From the NCBI GenBank assembly GCA_964654355.1, contig CAZZIQ010000026.1, positions 1 through 13,254 on the forward strand: a stretch of DNA of 13,254 nt, read 5' to 3'. Positions 1-6,862 of this stretch are shown here, in pieces. Position 1 is the first letter of the stretch, and each line of letters starts with the position of its first letter. The translations under genes were made by a program, and so were the position numbers. Origin of the DNA: CAZZIQ01 sp964654355. GTDB lineage: Bacteria; Pseudomonadota; Gammaproteobacteria; GCF-002020875. Below the pieces are notes generated by a model. That model did no database searches and was not told where the DNA came from. It saw only the letters and a program-made list of their open reading frames with translations.

Positions 1-40
1 AGCCAGCGGCCAGAGCGCAGTAAATTAGCACGAATTCGAC

Positions 41-69
41 TTGCCCGAAACGCGCCTACACGGCATGAT
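41..69 (+). promoter_or_regulatory. Weak candidate sigma-70 promoter for the mreB operon
   Basis: TTGCCC at 41-46 (4 of 6 to the -35 consensus) is followed after 17 bases by CATGAT at 64-69 (4 of 6 to the -10 consensus). It lies about 90 bases before mreB. No stronger pair was found by eye in bases 1-156, and the window may cut off a better promoter upstream. This is inference from a loose match only. Confidence 0.25.
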
Positions 70-83
70 TCTGCGGGTTTGCA

Positions 84-100
84 GCGAAATTCGGTTTCGC
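84..100 (+). repeat. Perfect inverted repeat (hairpin) in the mreB leader
   Basis: GCGAAA (84-89) and TTTCGC (95-100) are exact reverse complements around the 5-base loop TTCGG, giving a compact 6-bp stem in the presumed mreB 5' leader, about 44 bases before the ribosome binding site. No T-run follows, so it is not a typical terminator. It could be an mRNA-stabilising hairpin or an operator. The rest of bases 1-156 holds no gene that I can support. Confidence 0.4.
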
Positions 101-143
101 GCAGTATCAACCACCCTATCTAAAACCAGAACATAACCCGCCT

Positions 144-148
144 AAGGA
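144..148 (+). promoter_or_regulatory. Ribosome binding site of mreB
   Basis: AAGGA lies 8 bases before the ATG at 157, an ideal Shine-Dalgarno arrangement. It fixes the mreB start and contrasts with the very poor site of the next gene, mreC. Confidence 0.8.
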
Positions 149-156
149 ATCTCGCC

Positions 157-1203
157 ATGCTCGGACGTCTGTTTGGAATGTTTTCCAACGATCTCTCGAT
201 TGACCTCGGTACCGCCAACACGCTGATTTACGTTCGTGGCCAGGGCATTGTTCTGAATGAACCGTCCGTAGTGGCCATTCGCCAAGACCGAGGCCCGGGC
301 GGCCCACGCAAAGTTGAAGCTGTGGGCGAAGATGCCAAACGCATGCTCGGCCGCAATCCCGGCAATATCCAGGTGATTCGTCCACTCAAAGACGGCGTGA
401 TCGCCGACTTCAATGTCACTGAAAAAATGCTGCAGCACTTTATTCACAAGGTGCATGAAAACCGTTTCTTCAAACCATCGCCGCGCGTGCTGATTTGCGT
501 ACCCTGCGGCGCAACCCAGGTCGAACGCCGCGCCATCCGTGAGTCGGCTGCGGGCGCAGGCGCGCGTGAGGTCTACCTGATTGAAGAACCGATTGCTGCT
601 GCCATTGGTGCAGGCCTCCCGGTCGAACAACCCGGCGGTTCCATGGTCGTGGACATCGGTGGCGGCACCACCGAAGTCGCCATCATCTCCCTCAACGGCG
701 TGGTGTACTCCGCATCCGTGCGCGTGGGCGGCGACCGCTTTGACGAAGCCATTATTAATTACGTGCGCCGTAACTACGGCAGCCTCATCGGTGATGCCAC
801 CGCGGAACGGGTAAAGATGGAAATCGGCTGCGCGTTCCCCGGCCACGAAATGCGCGAACTGGAAGTCCGCGGCCGCAACCTCGCCGAAGGCATTCCACGC
901 AGCTTTACCCTCAACAGCAACGAAGTACTGGAAGCTCTACAAGAACCACTTGCAGAAATCGTACGTGGGGTACGCTCAGCACTCGAACAGACTCCACCCG
1001 AATTGGCGGGTGACATCTCCGAGCGTGGCATGGTCTTGACTGGCGGCGGTGCTTTGCTCCGCGACTTGGACCGCCTGCTGTCTGAGGAAACCGGTCTACC
1101 GGTCGTCGTCGCCGACGAAGCGCTAACGTGTGTCGCCCGTGGTGGCGGTCGTGCTCTGGAGTTGATGGACGAAACAGGTATCCGTCTGTTCACCAGCGAG
1201 TAA
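157..1203 (+). CDS. mreB: Rod shape-determining protein MreB (bacterial actin)
   Basis: MreB is the actin-like ATPase that forms short membrane-bound filaments on the inner face of the cytoplasmic membrane and steers lateral wall synthesis by the RodA/PBP2 complex. The 348 residues match the usual length of about 347. The N-terminus (MLGRLFGMF) is the hydrophobic/basic membrane-binding helix of Gram-negative MreB. The phosphate-1 loop DLGTANT starts at D16, the phosphate-2 loop DIGGGTTEV at D166, and the adenosine-binding GGGALLRDLD motif begins near G296. The ATG at 157 has AAGGA 8 bases upstream. It is the first gene of the mreBCD-mrdA-rodA-mltB-rlpA run. A 31-base gap separates it from mreC, which starts poorly, so MreB is probably made in excess over its partners, as expected for a filament protein. 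Identification is secure. Confidence 0.98.
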   Translation: MLGRLFGMFSNDLSIDLGTANTLIYVRGQGIVLNEPSVVAIRQDRGPGGPRKVEAVGEDAKRMLGRNPGNIQVIRPLKDGVIADFNVTEKMLQHFIHKVHENRFFKPSPRVLICVPCGATQVERRAIRESAAGAGAREVYLIEEPIAAAIGAGLPVEQPGGSMVVDIGGGTTEVAIISLNGVVYSASVRVGGDRFDEAIINYVRRNYGSLIGDATAERVKMEIGCAFPGHEMRELEVRGRNLAEGIPRSFTLNSNEVLEALQEPLAEIVRGVRSALEQTPPELAGDISERGMVLTGGGALLRDLDRLLSEETGLPVVVADEALTCVARGGGRALELMDETGIRLFTSE

Positions 1204-1234
1204 TCGCACCACCTCCCGCCCGAAGTTCAACCCA

Positions 1235-2113
1235 TTGAACTCCCACCCAAGCGAGAACGAGAGCCTATTTCGACAAAGCCGCGCACGCGGCATTGAATTC
1301 ATTGTCTTATTCGCGCTTTCAATCACGCTGATCGTGATTGATCAACGCTCAGATTGGGTGCGCCCGCTGCGCGCACTCGCTGCAGATGCAGCACATCCCC
1401 TCCAACAACTCATTGGCCTGCCAACCGAACTCGGCAGTTGGTTTGGCGATCTCGTTGAACCACGCGCGAACCTACTCGAAGACAATGCCCGACTAGCGCG
1501 TCAAAACCTTCTCTTACAGCAGAAGCTACAGAAATTCGAACACCTTGAGCTTGAAAATCAGCGCTTGCGCAATCTTGATGATGCGCGCCTGCGTTTGCGC
1601 GATGACCATGTCATCGTCGCCGATCTTATCGGCGCCAGTACCGATGCTTACAGCCACCACATCATTCTAGGTAAAGGTAGCGAAGATGGCCTGCATGAAG
1701 GGCAACCCCTGCTCGACCCCAATGGAGTACTTGGACAGATCATTGAGGTGAGCATGACGCATGCGACTGGCTTGCTGGTCTCGGATCCTCGCCATGCTGT
1801 CCCCGTGCAAATCAACCGCAATGGCTTGCGCAGCGTTGTTCAAGGCACAGGAGATTACCAACGCCTCGATTTGCAACATGTGCCACAAGGAAGCGACGTG
1901 GAAGTTGGCGATTTGCTGGTCACTTCCGGGTTGGGCGGTCGCTTTCCACCCGGATATCCGGTTGGTCGCGTACTCGAAATTCAAGCCGAACCGGGCTCAA
2001 CTTTCCTGACAATTCATGTCGAGCCGGCCGCTGCCCTTCGCACCAACCAACCTGTACTCATCGTTGAACCTTTAGACACCACCCCACATCGCGCATCAAG
2101 GAATGGCTCATGA
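1235..2113 (+). CDS. mreC: Rod shape-determining protein MreC
   Basis: MreC is a bitopic inner-membrane protein whose periplasmic domain binds and activates PBP2 in the elongasome. A single membrane segment lies at about residues 20-36, after a short charged cytoplasmic tail. A coiled coil rich in L, E, Q and R follows at about 60-110, then the beta-barrel MreC core with the family motifs VNGV/GLHEGQP-like, DPRHAVPVQ and LLVTSGLGGRFPPGYPVG. At 292 residues it is shorter than the E. coli protein (367) because it lacks the proline-rich C-terminal tail. The start is TTG at 1235: the frame has no ATG or GTG between an in-frame stop at 1163 and the membrane segment, and only GAAG (1222-1225) resembles a ribosome binding site. 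The stop overlaps mreD as ATGA. Confidence 0.96.
   Translation: MNSHPSENESLFRQSRARGIEFIVLFALSITLIVIDQRSDWVRPLRALAADAAHPLQQLIGLPTELGSWFGDLVEPRANLLEDNARLARQNLLLQQKLQKFEHLELENQRLRNLDDARLRLRDDHVIVADLIGASTDAYSHHIILGKGSEDGLHEGQPLLDPNGVLGQIIEVSMTHATGLLVSDPRHAVPVQINRNGLRSVVQGTGDYQRLDLQHVPQGSDVEVGDLLVTSGLGGRFPPGYPVGRVLEIQAEPGSTFLTIHVEPAAALRTNQPVLIVEPLDTTPHRASRNGS
1321..1339 (+). repeat. Perfect 7-bp inverted repeat inside mreC
   Basis: AATCACG (1321-1327) and CGTGATT (1333-1339) are exact reverse complements around the 5-base loop CTGAT. The hairpin lies in the codons for the MreC membrane segment, 86 bases past the start. It may be chance, or it may affect early translation of mreC. No experimental basis is visible. 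Confidence 0.3.
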
Positions 2114-2580
2114 CCGCAGCGCGCTGGAGCCTTGCTGCTGCGCTTGCGGTCTTGGTGCTGATCCTTGAGCACTTGCCCTTGTCTGATTCGGTGTTGCGTC
2201 TCTGGCCCGCCTGGGCCAGCCTGCTCGCATTTGCCGGAGGCTTGTATCGCATTACGCCCTCAGGCCTCGGATATGCATGGACACTCGGCATTGCGAATGA
2301 TCTGTTATCGGTCACGCCACTCGGACAGCACGCGCTGCTTTACCTATTACTTGCCGGTATCGCGCTACAAATTCGCCGACACGTGCTGCACCTTTCTCTC
2401 TTACAGCAAGCCCTTGTGTTGCTGCTGGTTTTGCTCCCCATCCAAATATTGGAAATCTGGATTCGTCATCTCAGTGAACAACCCGAACTTTCCTTCTGGA
2501 TCGTTCCACAAATTCTTTTAACTGCATTGTGTTGGGTACCGTTCGCATCATGGTGGCAGATTCGCTTGAGCAGGATCTAA
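2110..2580 (+). CDS. mreD: Rod shape-determining protein MreD
   Basis: MreD is the polytopic inner-membrane partner of MreC in the elongasome. Its exact biochemical role is not settled. The 156 residues are close to the family's usual size (162 in E. coli) and almost wholly hydrophobic, with about five or six membrane spans. The segment GYAWTLGIANDLLSVTPLGQ carries the conserved G...D...PLG pattern of the family. The ATG lies in an ATGA overlap with the mreC stop, and AAGGA at 2098-2102 sits 7 bases upstream. MreD therefore has a better ribosome binding site than MreC. A 6-base gap leads to mrdA. Confidence 0.95.
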   Translation: MTAARWSLAAALAVLVLILEHLPLSDSVLRLWPAWASLLAFAGGLYRITPSGLGYAWTLGIANDLLSVTPLGQHALLYLLLAGIALQIRRHVLHLSLLQQALVLLLVLLPIQILEIWIRHLSEQPELSFWIVPQILLTALCWVPFASWWQIRLSRI

Positions 2581-2586
2581 TCCAAC

Positions 2587-4425
2587 ATGGCCTTTCGCTC
2601 AATGCTGAAGGACTATCACAGCGAAGCACGCCTGTTTCGACGTCGCGCATATGTTGCAATGGGATTCACGGCTCTGTTGATCCTCGGATTAAGCGTGCGC
2701 ATGACCCTGCTACAGGTCCACGAATACAAACACTACGTCACCCAATCCAACGACAATCGCATACAAGTGCGGTCATTGCCGCCAGCCCGCGGGCATATCC
2801 TCGACCGCAATGGTGTTGTTCTGGCTGAAAATCAAACGACGCTTTCACTAGTCCTCATTCCTGAGCAGATCGACGATCTGGACACTACGCTGCACAGCCT
2901 TCGCGAAATCGTCGCGGTTTCAGAAGATGAATTACAACGCTTCCATAAACAGCGAAAACGTCAGCGTAGCTTCTTACCCGCTACCCTGCGCTATCACCTC
3001 AGCGATGAAGAGGTCGCGCGCTTTGAAAGCCAACGCTATCGCTTTCCTGGAGTAACGGTCGAAGCAATCTTGTCACGCAACTATCCGCTCGGCGCACTCA
3101 CTGCGCACGTGATTGGCTATACCGGGCGTATCAATGAAGACGACCTTAAAGCGCTTGATGAAGGCCGTTATCGTGGCAGTCAATTTACCGGCAAAACCGG
3201 CATTGAACGCGAATACGAAGAACTCTTGCACGGCTTCCCCGGAGAAAGCCGCATCGAGGCGAATGTTGTCGGACGCGTACTGCGCGAACTTGGACGCACG
3301 CCCTCTCAGTCTGGTAGCGACCTCCACCTAACACTGGATAGCCGCCTACAAAGCATCGCCAGCGAAGCGCTCGGTGAGCTCAAAGGTGCGGTCGTGGCAA
3401 TTGACCCGAACAACGGTGAGATTCTCGCCCTCGTGAGCAAACCCAGCTTTGACCCAAGCCAATTCGTCCTTGGGATTCCTCAGAAGGAATATGCCGCTCT
3501 GCGAGATGACCCTTCGCGCCCCCTGTTCGATCGTGCCCTGCGCGGCCAATATCCTCCAGGCTCCACTATCAAACCAGTCATGGGGCTCGCTGGCCTCGCA
3601 CGCGGCGTAATGGATGCCCAAGAACAGATCGATTGTCATGGCAAATATCAATTGCCGAACTCTAGCCTGGTATTTCGTGACTGGAAAAAACAAGGGCATG
3701 GCCCTACTGACCTGAATAAATCGATTGTTGAGTCCTGCGATGTGTACTACTACGAACTTTCTAGACGACTCGGCGTTGATCGCATTCACGAGTTCCTCGG
3801 GCAGTTTGGCCTAGGCCAAGCAACCGGCATTGACCTGCCCAGCGAACCAAACGGTCTGCTTCCCTCGCGCGAGTGGAAACGCATCACGCGCAATCAGCCC
3901 TGGTATCCGGGAGAAACCTTGAACATTGGTATTGGTCAGGGATTTTTTATGGCAACGCCGCTGCAGCTAGCACAGATGACGGCTATGCTGGCAAACCACG
4001 GCAAGCCTATTCGCCCACACCTCGTCCTTGAAGGCGGCGAGCCTCCGGCACCTACACTGAGACCAGTGGTTTTACCGGACAGTCTCTGGCAACCCGTGAT
4101 CAAGGGCATGGAGGATGTCGTGCATACACGACAGGGCACCGCGAATCGCATCGCGCGCGGTGCAAAATACCGCATTGCGGGCAAGACCGGGACTGCACAG
4201 GTGTTCAGTTTGGGCCGTGATGAAGAATACGATGAAGAGAAGATCCCTGAAAACATGCGCGATCATGCCCTTTTTGTTGCGTTTGCCCCCGCACAACAGC
4301 CCCAAATCGCGGTCGCCGTATTGGTTGAAAATGGTGGCCATGGTGGTGCAACCGCTTCACCAATGGCTCGCGCAGTCATGGATGCTTGGCTGTTACGACC
4401 GGAAAATCGAGTGGCCTTGCCATGA
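2587..4425 (+). CDS. mrdA: Penicillin-binding protein 2, elongasome D,D-transpeptidase
   Basis: PBP2 is the class B penicillin-binding protein that crosslinks lateral-wall peptidoglycan together with RodA. The order is: cytoplasmic tail, one membrane span (about residues 21-37), pedestal/dimerisation domain (about 55-240, with the RG.I.DRNG motif), then the transpeptidase domain. The catalytic motifs are complete: S326-T-I-K329, S383-C-D385 and K533-T-G535. At 612 residues it is close to E. coli PBP2 (633). C350, D365, H371 and C384 occupy the positions of a zinc site reported, as I recall, for Acinetobacter PBP2 (see findings). The ATG at 2587 follows mreD by 6 bases, with AGGA 11 bases upstream. 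An alternative ATG at codon 6 would also leave the protein intact. The stop overlaps the rodA start (ATGA). Confidence 0.98.
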   Translation: MAFRSMLKDYHSEARLFRRRAYVAMGFTALLILGLSVRMTLLQVHEYKHYVTQSNDNRIQVRSLPPARGHILDRNGVVLAENQTTLSLVLIPEQIDDLDTTLHSLREIVAVSEDELQRFHKQRKRQRSFLPATLRYHLSDEEVARFESQRYRFPGVTVEAILSRNYPLGALTAHVIGYTGRINEDDLKALDEGRYRGSQFTGKTGIEREYEELLHGFPGESRIEANVVGRVLRELGRTPSQSGSDLHLTLDSRLQSIASEALGELKGAVVAIDPNNGEILALVSKPSFDPSQFVLGIPQKEYAALRDDPSRPLFDRALRGQYPPGSTIKPVMGLAGLARGVMDAQEQIDCHGKYQLPNSSLVFRDWKKQGHGPTDLNKSIVESCDVYYYELSRRLGVDRIHEFLGQFGLGQATGIDLPSEPNGLLPSREWKRITRNQPWYPGETLNIGIGQGFFMATPLQLAQMTAMLANHGKPIRPHLVLEGGEPPAPTLRPVVLPDSLWQPVIKGMEDVVHTRQGTANRIARGAKYRIAGKTGTAQVFSLGRDEEYDEEKIPENMRDHALFVAFAPAQQPQIAVAVLVENGGHGGATASPMARAVMDAWLLRPENRVALP

Positions 4426-5573
4426 TCTGGCCACGCCTTAACACCGGATCCGCACTGGATTCCGGCGGTGTGGATGAAACCCGCCGCCGCATTCCATGGT
4501 CACACCGACTACATCTTGACTTTCCATTGCTTGTTGGGCTGTTGCTGCTCGCCGCATTTGGCTTAATGGTGCTCTACAGCGCATCAGGTGGCAGCGCAGA
4601 CATGATGGAACGCCAACTAATTCGTTTGCTGCTTGCCTTTGGCTTGATGATTGCCATCGCACAATTACCTCCGCATTGGCTCAAGATCATCACCACTACT
4701 CTATTCACAGCAGGGATCATCATGTTGGTCTTGGTCGCGCTGTTTGGCGTCAGCAGTAAAGGTGCGCAACGCTGGCTGGACCTCGGCCTATTTCGTTTCC
4801 AGCCATCCGAAATGATGAAACTCGTCATTCCGATGATGGTTGCGCTCTATCTGGCCGACAAACAATTACCACCACAACCCTCGCGACTCCTGATTGCGAC
4901 CGCAATGATCGTGATTCCCGTCTTACTGATCGCCAAACAGCCTGATCTTGGAACCTCTCTACTGATCGCCAGCTCCGGCTTCTTTGTGCTCTTCCTTGCA
5001 GGGCTCTCATGGCGCGTGATGGGCGTATTGGGCGCGCTTGCTGCCGCAGCGCTTCCCGCATTATGGGCCGTGATGAAGCCCTATCAAAAACAACGCGTAC
5101 TCACCTTCCTGGACCCGGAGCAAGATCCTCTTGGAAGTGGCTATCACATCATTCAATCAAAAATCGCGATTGGGTCGGGCGGTTTGTTCGGAAAAGGCTG
5201 GATGGAAGGCACACAATCGCAATTGTCGTTCCTACCCGAGCGCCATACCGATTTCATTTTTGCCGTCCTTGCCGAAGAGTTCGGCTTCATGGGCGTCCTC
5301 CTACTCTTCGCGTTGTATTTGTTTTTGATCTGGCGCGCGCTCAGCATTGCCATGCAGGCGCAAGAAACCTACACGCGTCTACTTGCGGGCGCTCTGGCCA
5401 TGACCTTCTTCATCTTCTTCTTTGTCAATGTCGGCATGGTGAGCGGCATCCTACCGGTCGTTGGCTTACCCCTACCCTTAGTCAGTTATGGCGGTACCGC
5501 TATGGTGACGACACTGATCGGCTTTGGCGTTTTGATGTCAATCCACACCCATCGAAAACTGCTGGATACGTAA
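4422..5573 (+). CDS. rodA: Peptidoglycan glycosyltransferase RodA (SEDS family)
   Basis: RodA polymerises lipid II into glycan strands and works as a complex with PBP2. It is a 383-residue polytopic membrane protein with about ten spans (370 residues in E. coli). Visible SEDS signatures include F-Q-P-S-E starting at about 126, KQPDLGTSLL, and the extracellular loop segment PERHTDF with E273, H275 and D277. D277 matches the essential loop aspartate of the family (D262 in E. coli by my recollection). The near C-terminal GLPLPLVSYGG motif is also present. I chose the ATG at 4422, which overlaps the mrdA stop as ATGA and begins a normal N-terminus. A TTG 36 bases earlier would add a tail with no support. 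The stop TAA shares its last base with the mltB ATG. Confidence 0.97.
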   Translation: MIWPRLNTGSALDSGGVDETRRRIPWSHRLHLDFPLLVGLLLLAAFGLMVLYSASGGSADMMERQLIRLLLAFGLMIAIAQLPPHWLKIITTTLFTAGIIMLVLVALFGVSSKGAQRWLDLGLFRFQPSEMMKLVIPMMVALYLADKQLPPQPSRLLIATAMIVIPVLLIAKQPDLGTSLLIASSGFFVLFLAGLSWRVMGVLGALAAAALPALWAVMKPYQKQRVLTFLDPEQDPLGSGYHIIQSKIAIGSGGLFGKGWMEGTQSQLSFLPERHTDFIFAVLAEEFGFMGVLLLFALYLFLIWRALSIAMQAQETYTRLLAGALAMTFFIFFFVNVGMVSGILPVVGLPLPLVSYGGTAMVTTLIGFGVLMSIHTHRKLLDT

Positions 5574-6862
5574 TGTTTACTCCTTTGTTCTCAGGCGTAT
5601 CACGCCTCACCCGACGCACGATCGGATTCATTTTTTTTCTATCCTTCGGCACAGCGTTTGCTGCGGAACCGATTCCATTCAGCACCCGCCTCGCCGATGC
5701 AGAGGTCCAGTCGTTCATCGACGAAGTAACGAAAAAACACCAAATCCCGCGCGAATGGATTGAATTACAACTCGGCCACGCACGCATCTTGCATGCCCCG
5801 GTAAAACAAATGAACAAGCCAACGGAAGCAAAACCTTGGCATATTTATCGCGGGCTACATGTCAAACCCGCTGTCATTGGCTGGGGTGCGGACTTTGCTG
5901 TGGAGCATGCCGCCACACTGACCCGGGCTGAGGCTGAGTTCGGCATACCGCAACGCATCATCCTTGGTGTCCTTGGTGTAGAAACACGCTATGGTCGTTA
6001 TCAAGGCGCGACCTCCGTCTTGGATTCGCTCACCACCTTCGCCTTTAACTATCCTCGCCGTGCACGTTTTTTTCGCGCACAACTCGAAGAATTTCTACTG
6101 TTGAATTGGGAGGAAAAGACCGATCCGCAAGATGCGCTCGGCTCCTATGCCGGCGCAGTCGGAATGGCTCAATTCATGCCCGACAATGTGCGGCGTCTGG
6201 CAGTTGACTACGATGGCGATGGCGTACGTGATCTTGCCAATAGCCCTGCAGATGCCATCGGTAGTATCGGCAACTTTTTGCGCACCAAAGGCTGGTCAGC
6301 TAACCAACCTGTCGCACAACCACTACAACGCACGCATCAAGCGAGCGTGCCACGCAGCTATATTGTCCAAACCGGGGACTCGCTCTGGAAGATTGCCCAA
6401 CAGCTCAAACCTGAAAACCGCAGCGTCGCTGAAACCGTGCGCGATCTTGTTGCACAAAATCCGCGTGTATTCCCGGATGGGAATGCGGATCGACTTGCCA
6501 TAGGTGCCACGCTAAACCTACATGACGCCATACCCTCACTAGAGTTACCCGAATGTCGACGCCTCAAGCCTTGTACAACCATGACCGCCGTTCTGTCCGC
6601 AGGCCTGCGACTGGAGGGCGCGTTAGGCCCATTCAGCGAACACGTTGCCGCGCTGCCCGACACCACTTCTGTACTGCCGGTGGTCCTTGAGGGTGCACAA
6701 GGTCCGGAGTATTTGCTCGGCTTTGATAACTTCCATGCCCTGTCGCGTTACAACCCACGTACGCACTATGTGATGGCCGTCATCGCACTCGGTGATGCGG
6801 TCCATGAAGAAATTGAACGCCGCAAAGGCGAAGCAGCCACGAAGTCCGACACAACACAATGA
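5573..6862 (+). CDS. mltB: Lytic murein transglycosylase MltB with an inserted FimV-type LysM domain
   Basis: MltB cleaves the MurNAc-GlcNAc bond of peptidoglycan and leaves 1,6-anhydro-MurNAc ends. The 429 residues begin with a signal peptide (1-30 or 31, ending GTAFA/A) that has no lipobox, so a soluble periplasmic enzyme is likely, unlike E. coli lipoprotein MltB (361 residues). The catalytic glutamate is E137 in GVLGVETRYGR. FNYPRRA, GAVGMAQFMP and the EF-hand-like calcium loop D212-Y-D-G-D-G-V-R-D220 follow. A LysM module at about 262-316 (YIVQTGDSLWKIA ... NPRVF..GN) interrupts the domain, which resumes with LSAGL...VLEGAQGPEYLLGFDNF and the C-terminal SRYNPRTHY motif. C328 and C334 just after the LysM are the only cysteines. 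The ATG at 5573 forms TAATG with the rodA stop. Confidence 0.95.
   Translation: MFTPLFSGVSRLTRRTIGFIFFLSFGTAFAAEPIPFSTRLADAEVQSFIDEVTKKHQIPREWIELQLGHARILHAPVKQMNKPTEAKPWHIYRGLHVKPAVIGWGADFAVEHAATLTRAEAEFGIPQRIILGVLGVETRYGRYQGATSVLDSLTTFAFNYPRRARFFRAQLEEFLLLNWEEKTDPQDALGSYAGAVGMAQFMPDNVRRLAVDYDGDGVRDLANSPADAIGSIGNFLRTKGWSANQPVAQPLQRTHQASVPRSYIVQTGDSLWKIAQQLKPENRSVAETVRDLVAQNPRVFPDGNADRLAIGATLNLHDAIPSLELPECRRLKPCTTMTAVLSAGLRLEGALGPFSEHVAALPDTTSVLPVVLEGAQGPEYLLGFDNFHALSRYNPRTHYVMAVIALGDAVHEEIERRKGEAATKSDTTQ

Noticed and set aside
1..156. A possible divergent gene start at the left edge
   Set aside because: The only reverse-strand ATG near base 66 meets a stop after about 13 codons. No other coding signal is visible in this stretch.
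142..846. A 234-codon open frame antisense to mreB
   Set aside because: It lies wholly across a highly conserved mreB sequence, has no recognisable protein motif, and is the kind of long antisense frame expected from biased codon use in a GC-rich gene.
3346..3789. A 147-codon open frame antisense to mrdA
   Set aside because: It covers the PBP2 active-site region, and its translation shows no recognisable domain.
4386..4421. A TTG start for rodA twelve codons before the chosen ATG
   Set aside because: It would add residues with no family match. The ATG at 4422 forms the ATGA overlap used repeatedly in this operon.
5009..5572. An extension of the mltB frame upstream through rodA
   Set aside because: The extra 188 codons are rodA read in another frame and give a Arg/His/Cys-rich nonsense sequence. 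The ATG at 5573 begins a proper signal peptide.
5606..5665. A twin-arginine (Tat) signal in MltB, from the Arg-Arg before the hydrophobic stretch
   Set aside because: The surrounding residues (TRRTIGF) lack the rest of the S/T-R-R-x-F-L-K pattern, the hydrophobic core is that of an ordinary Sec signal, and MltB has no cofactor that would need folded export.
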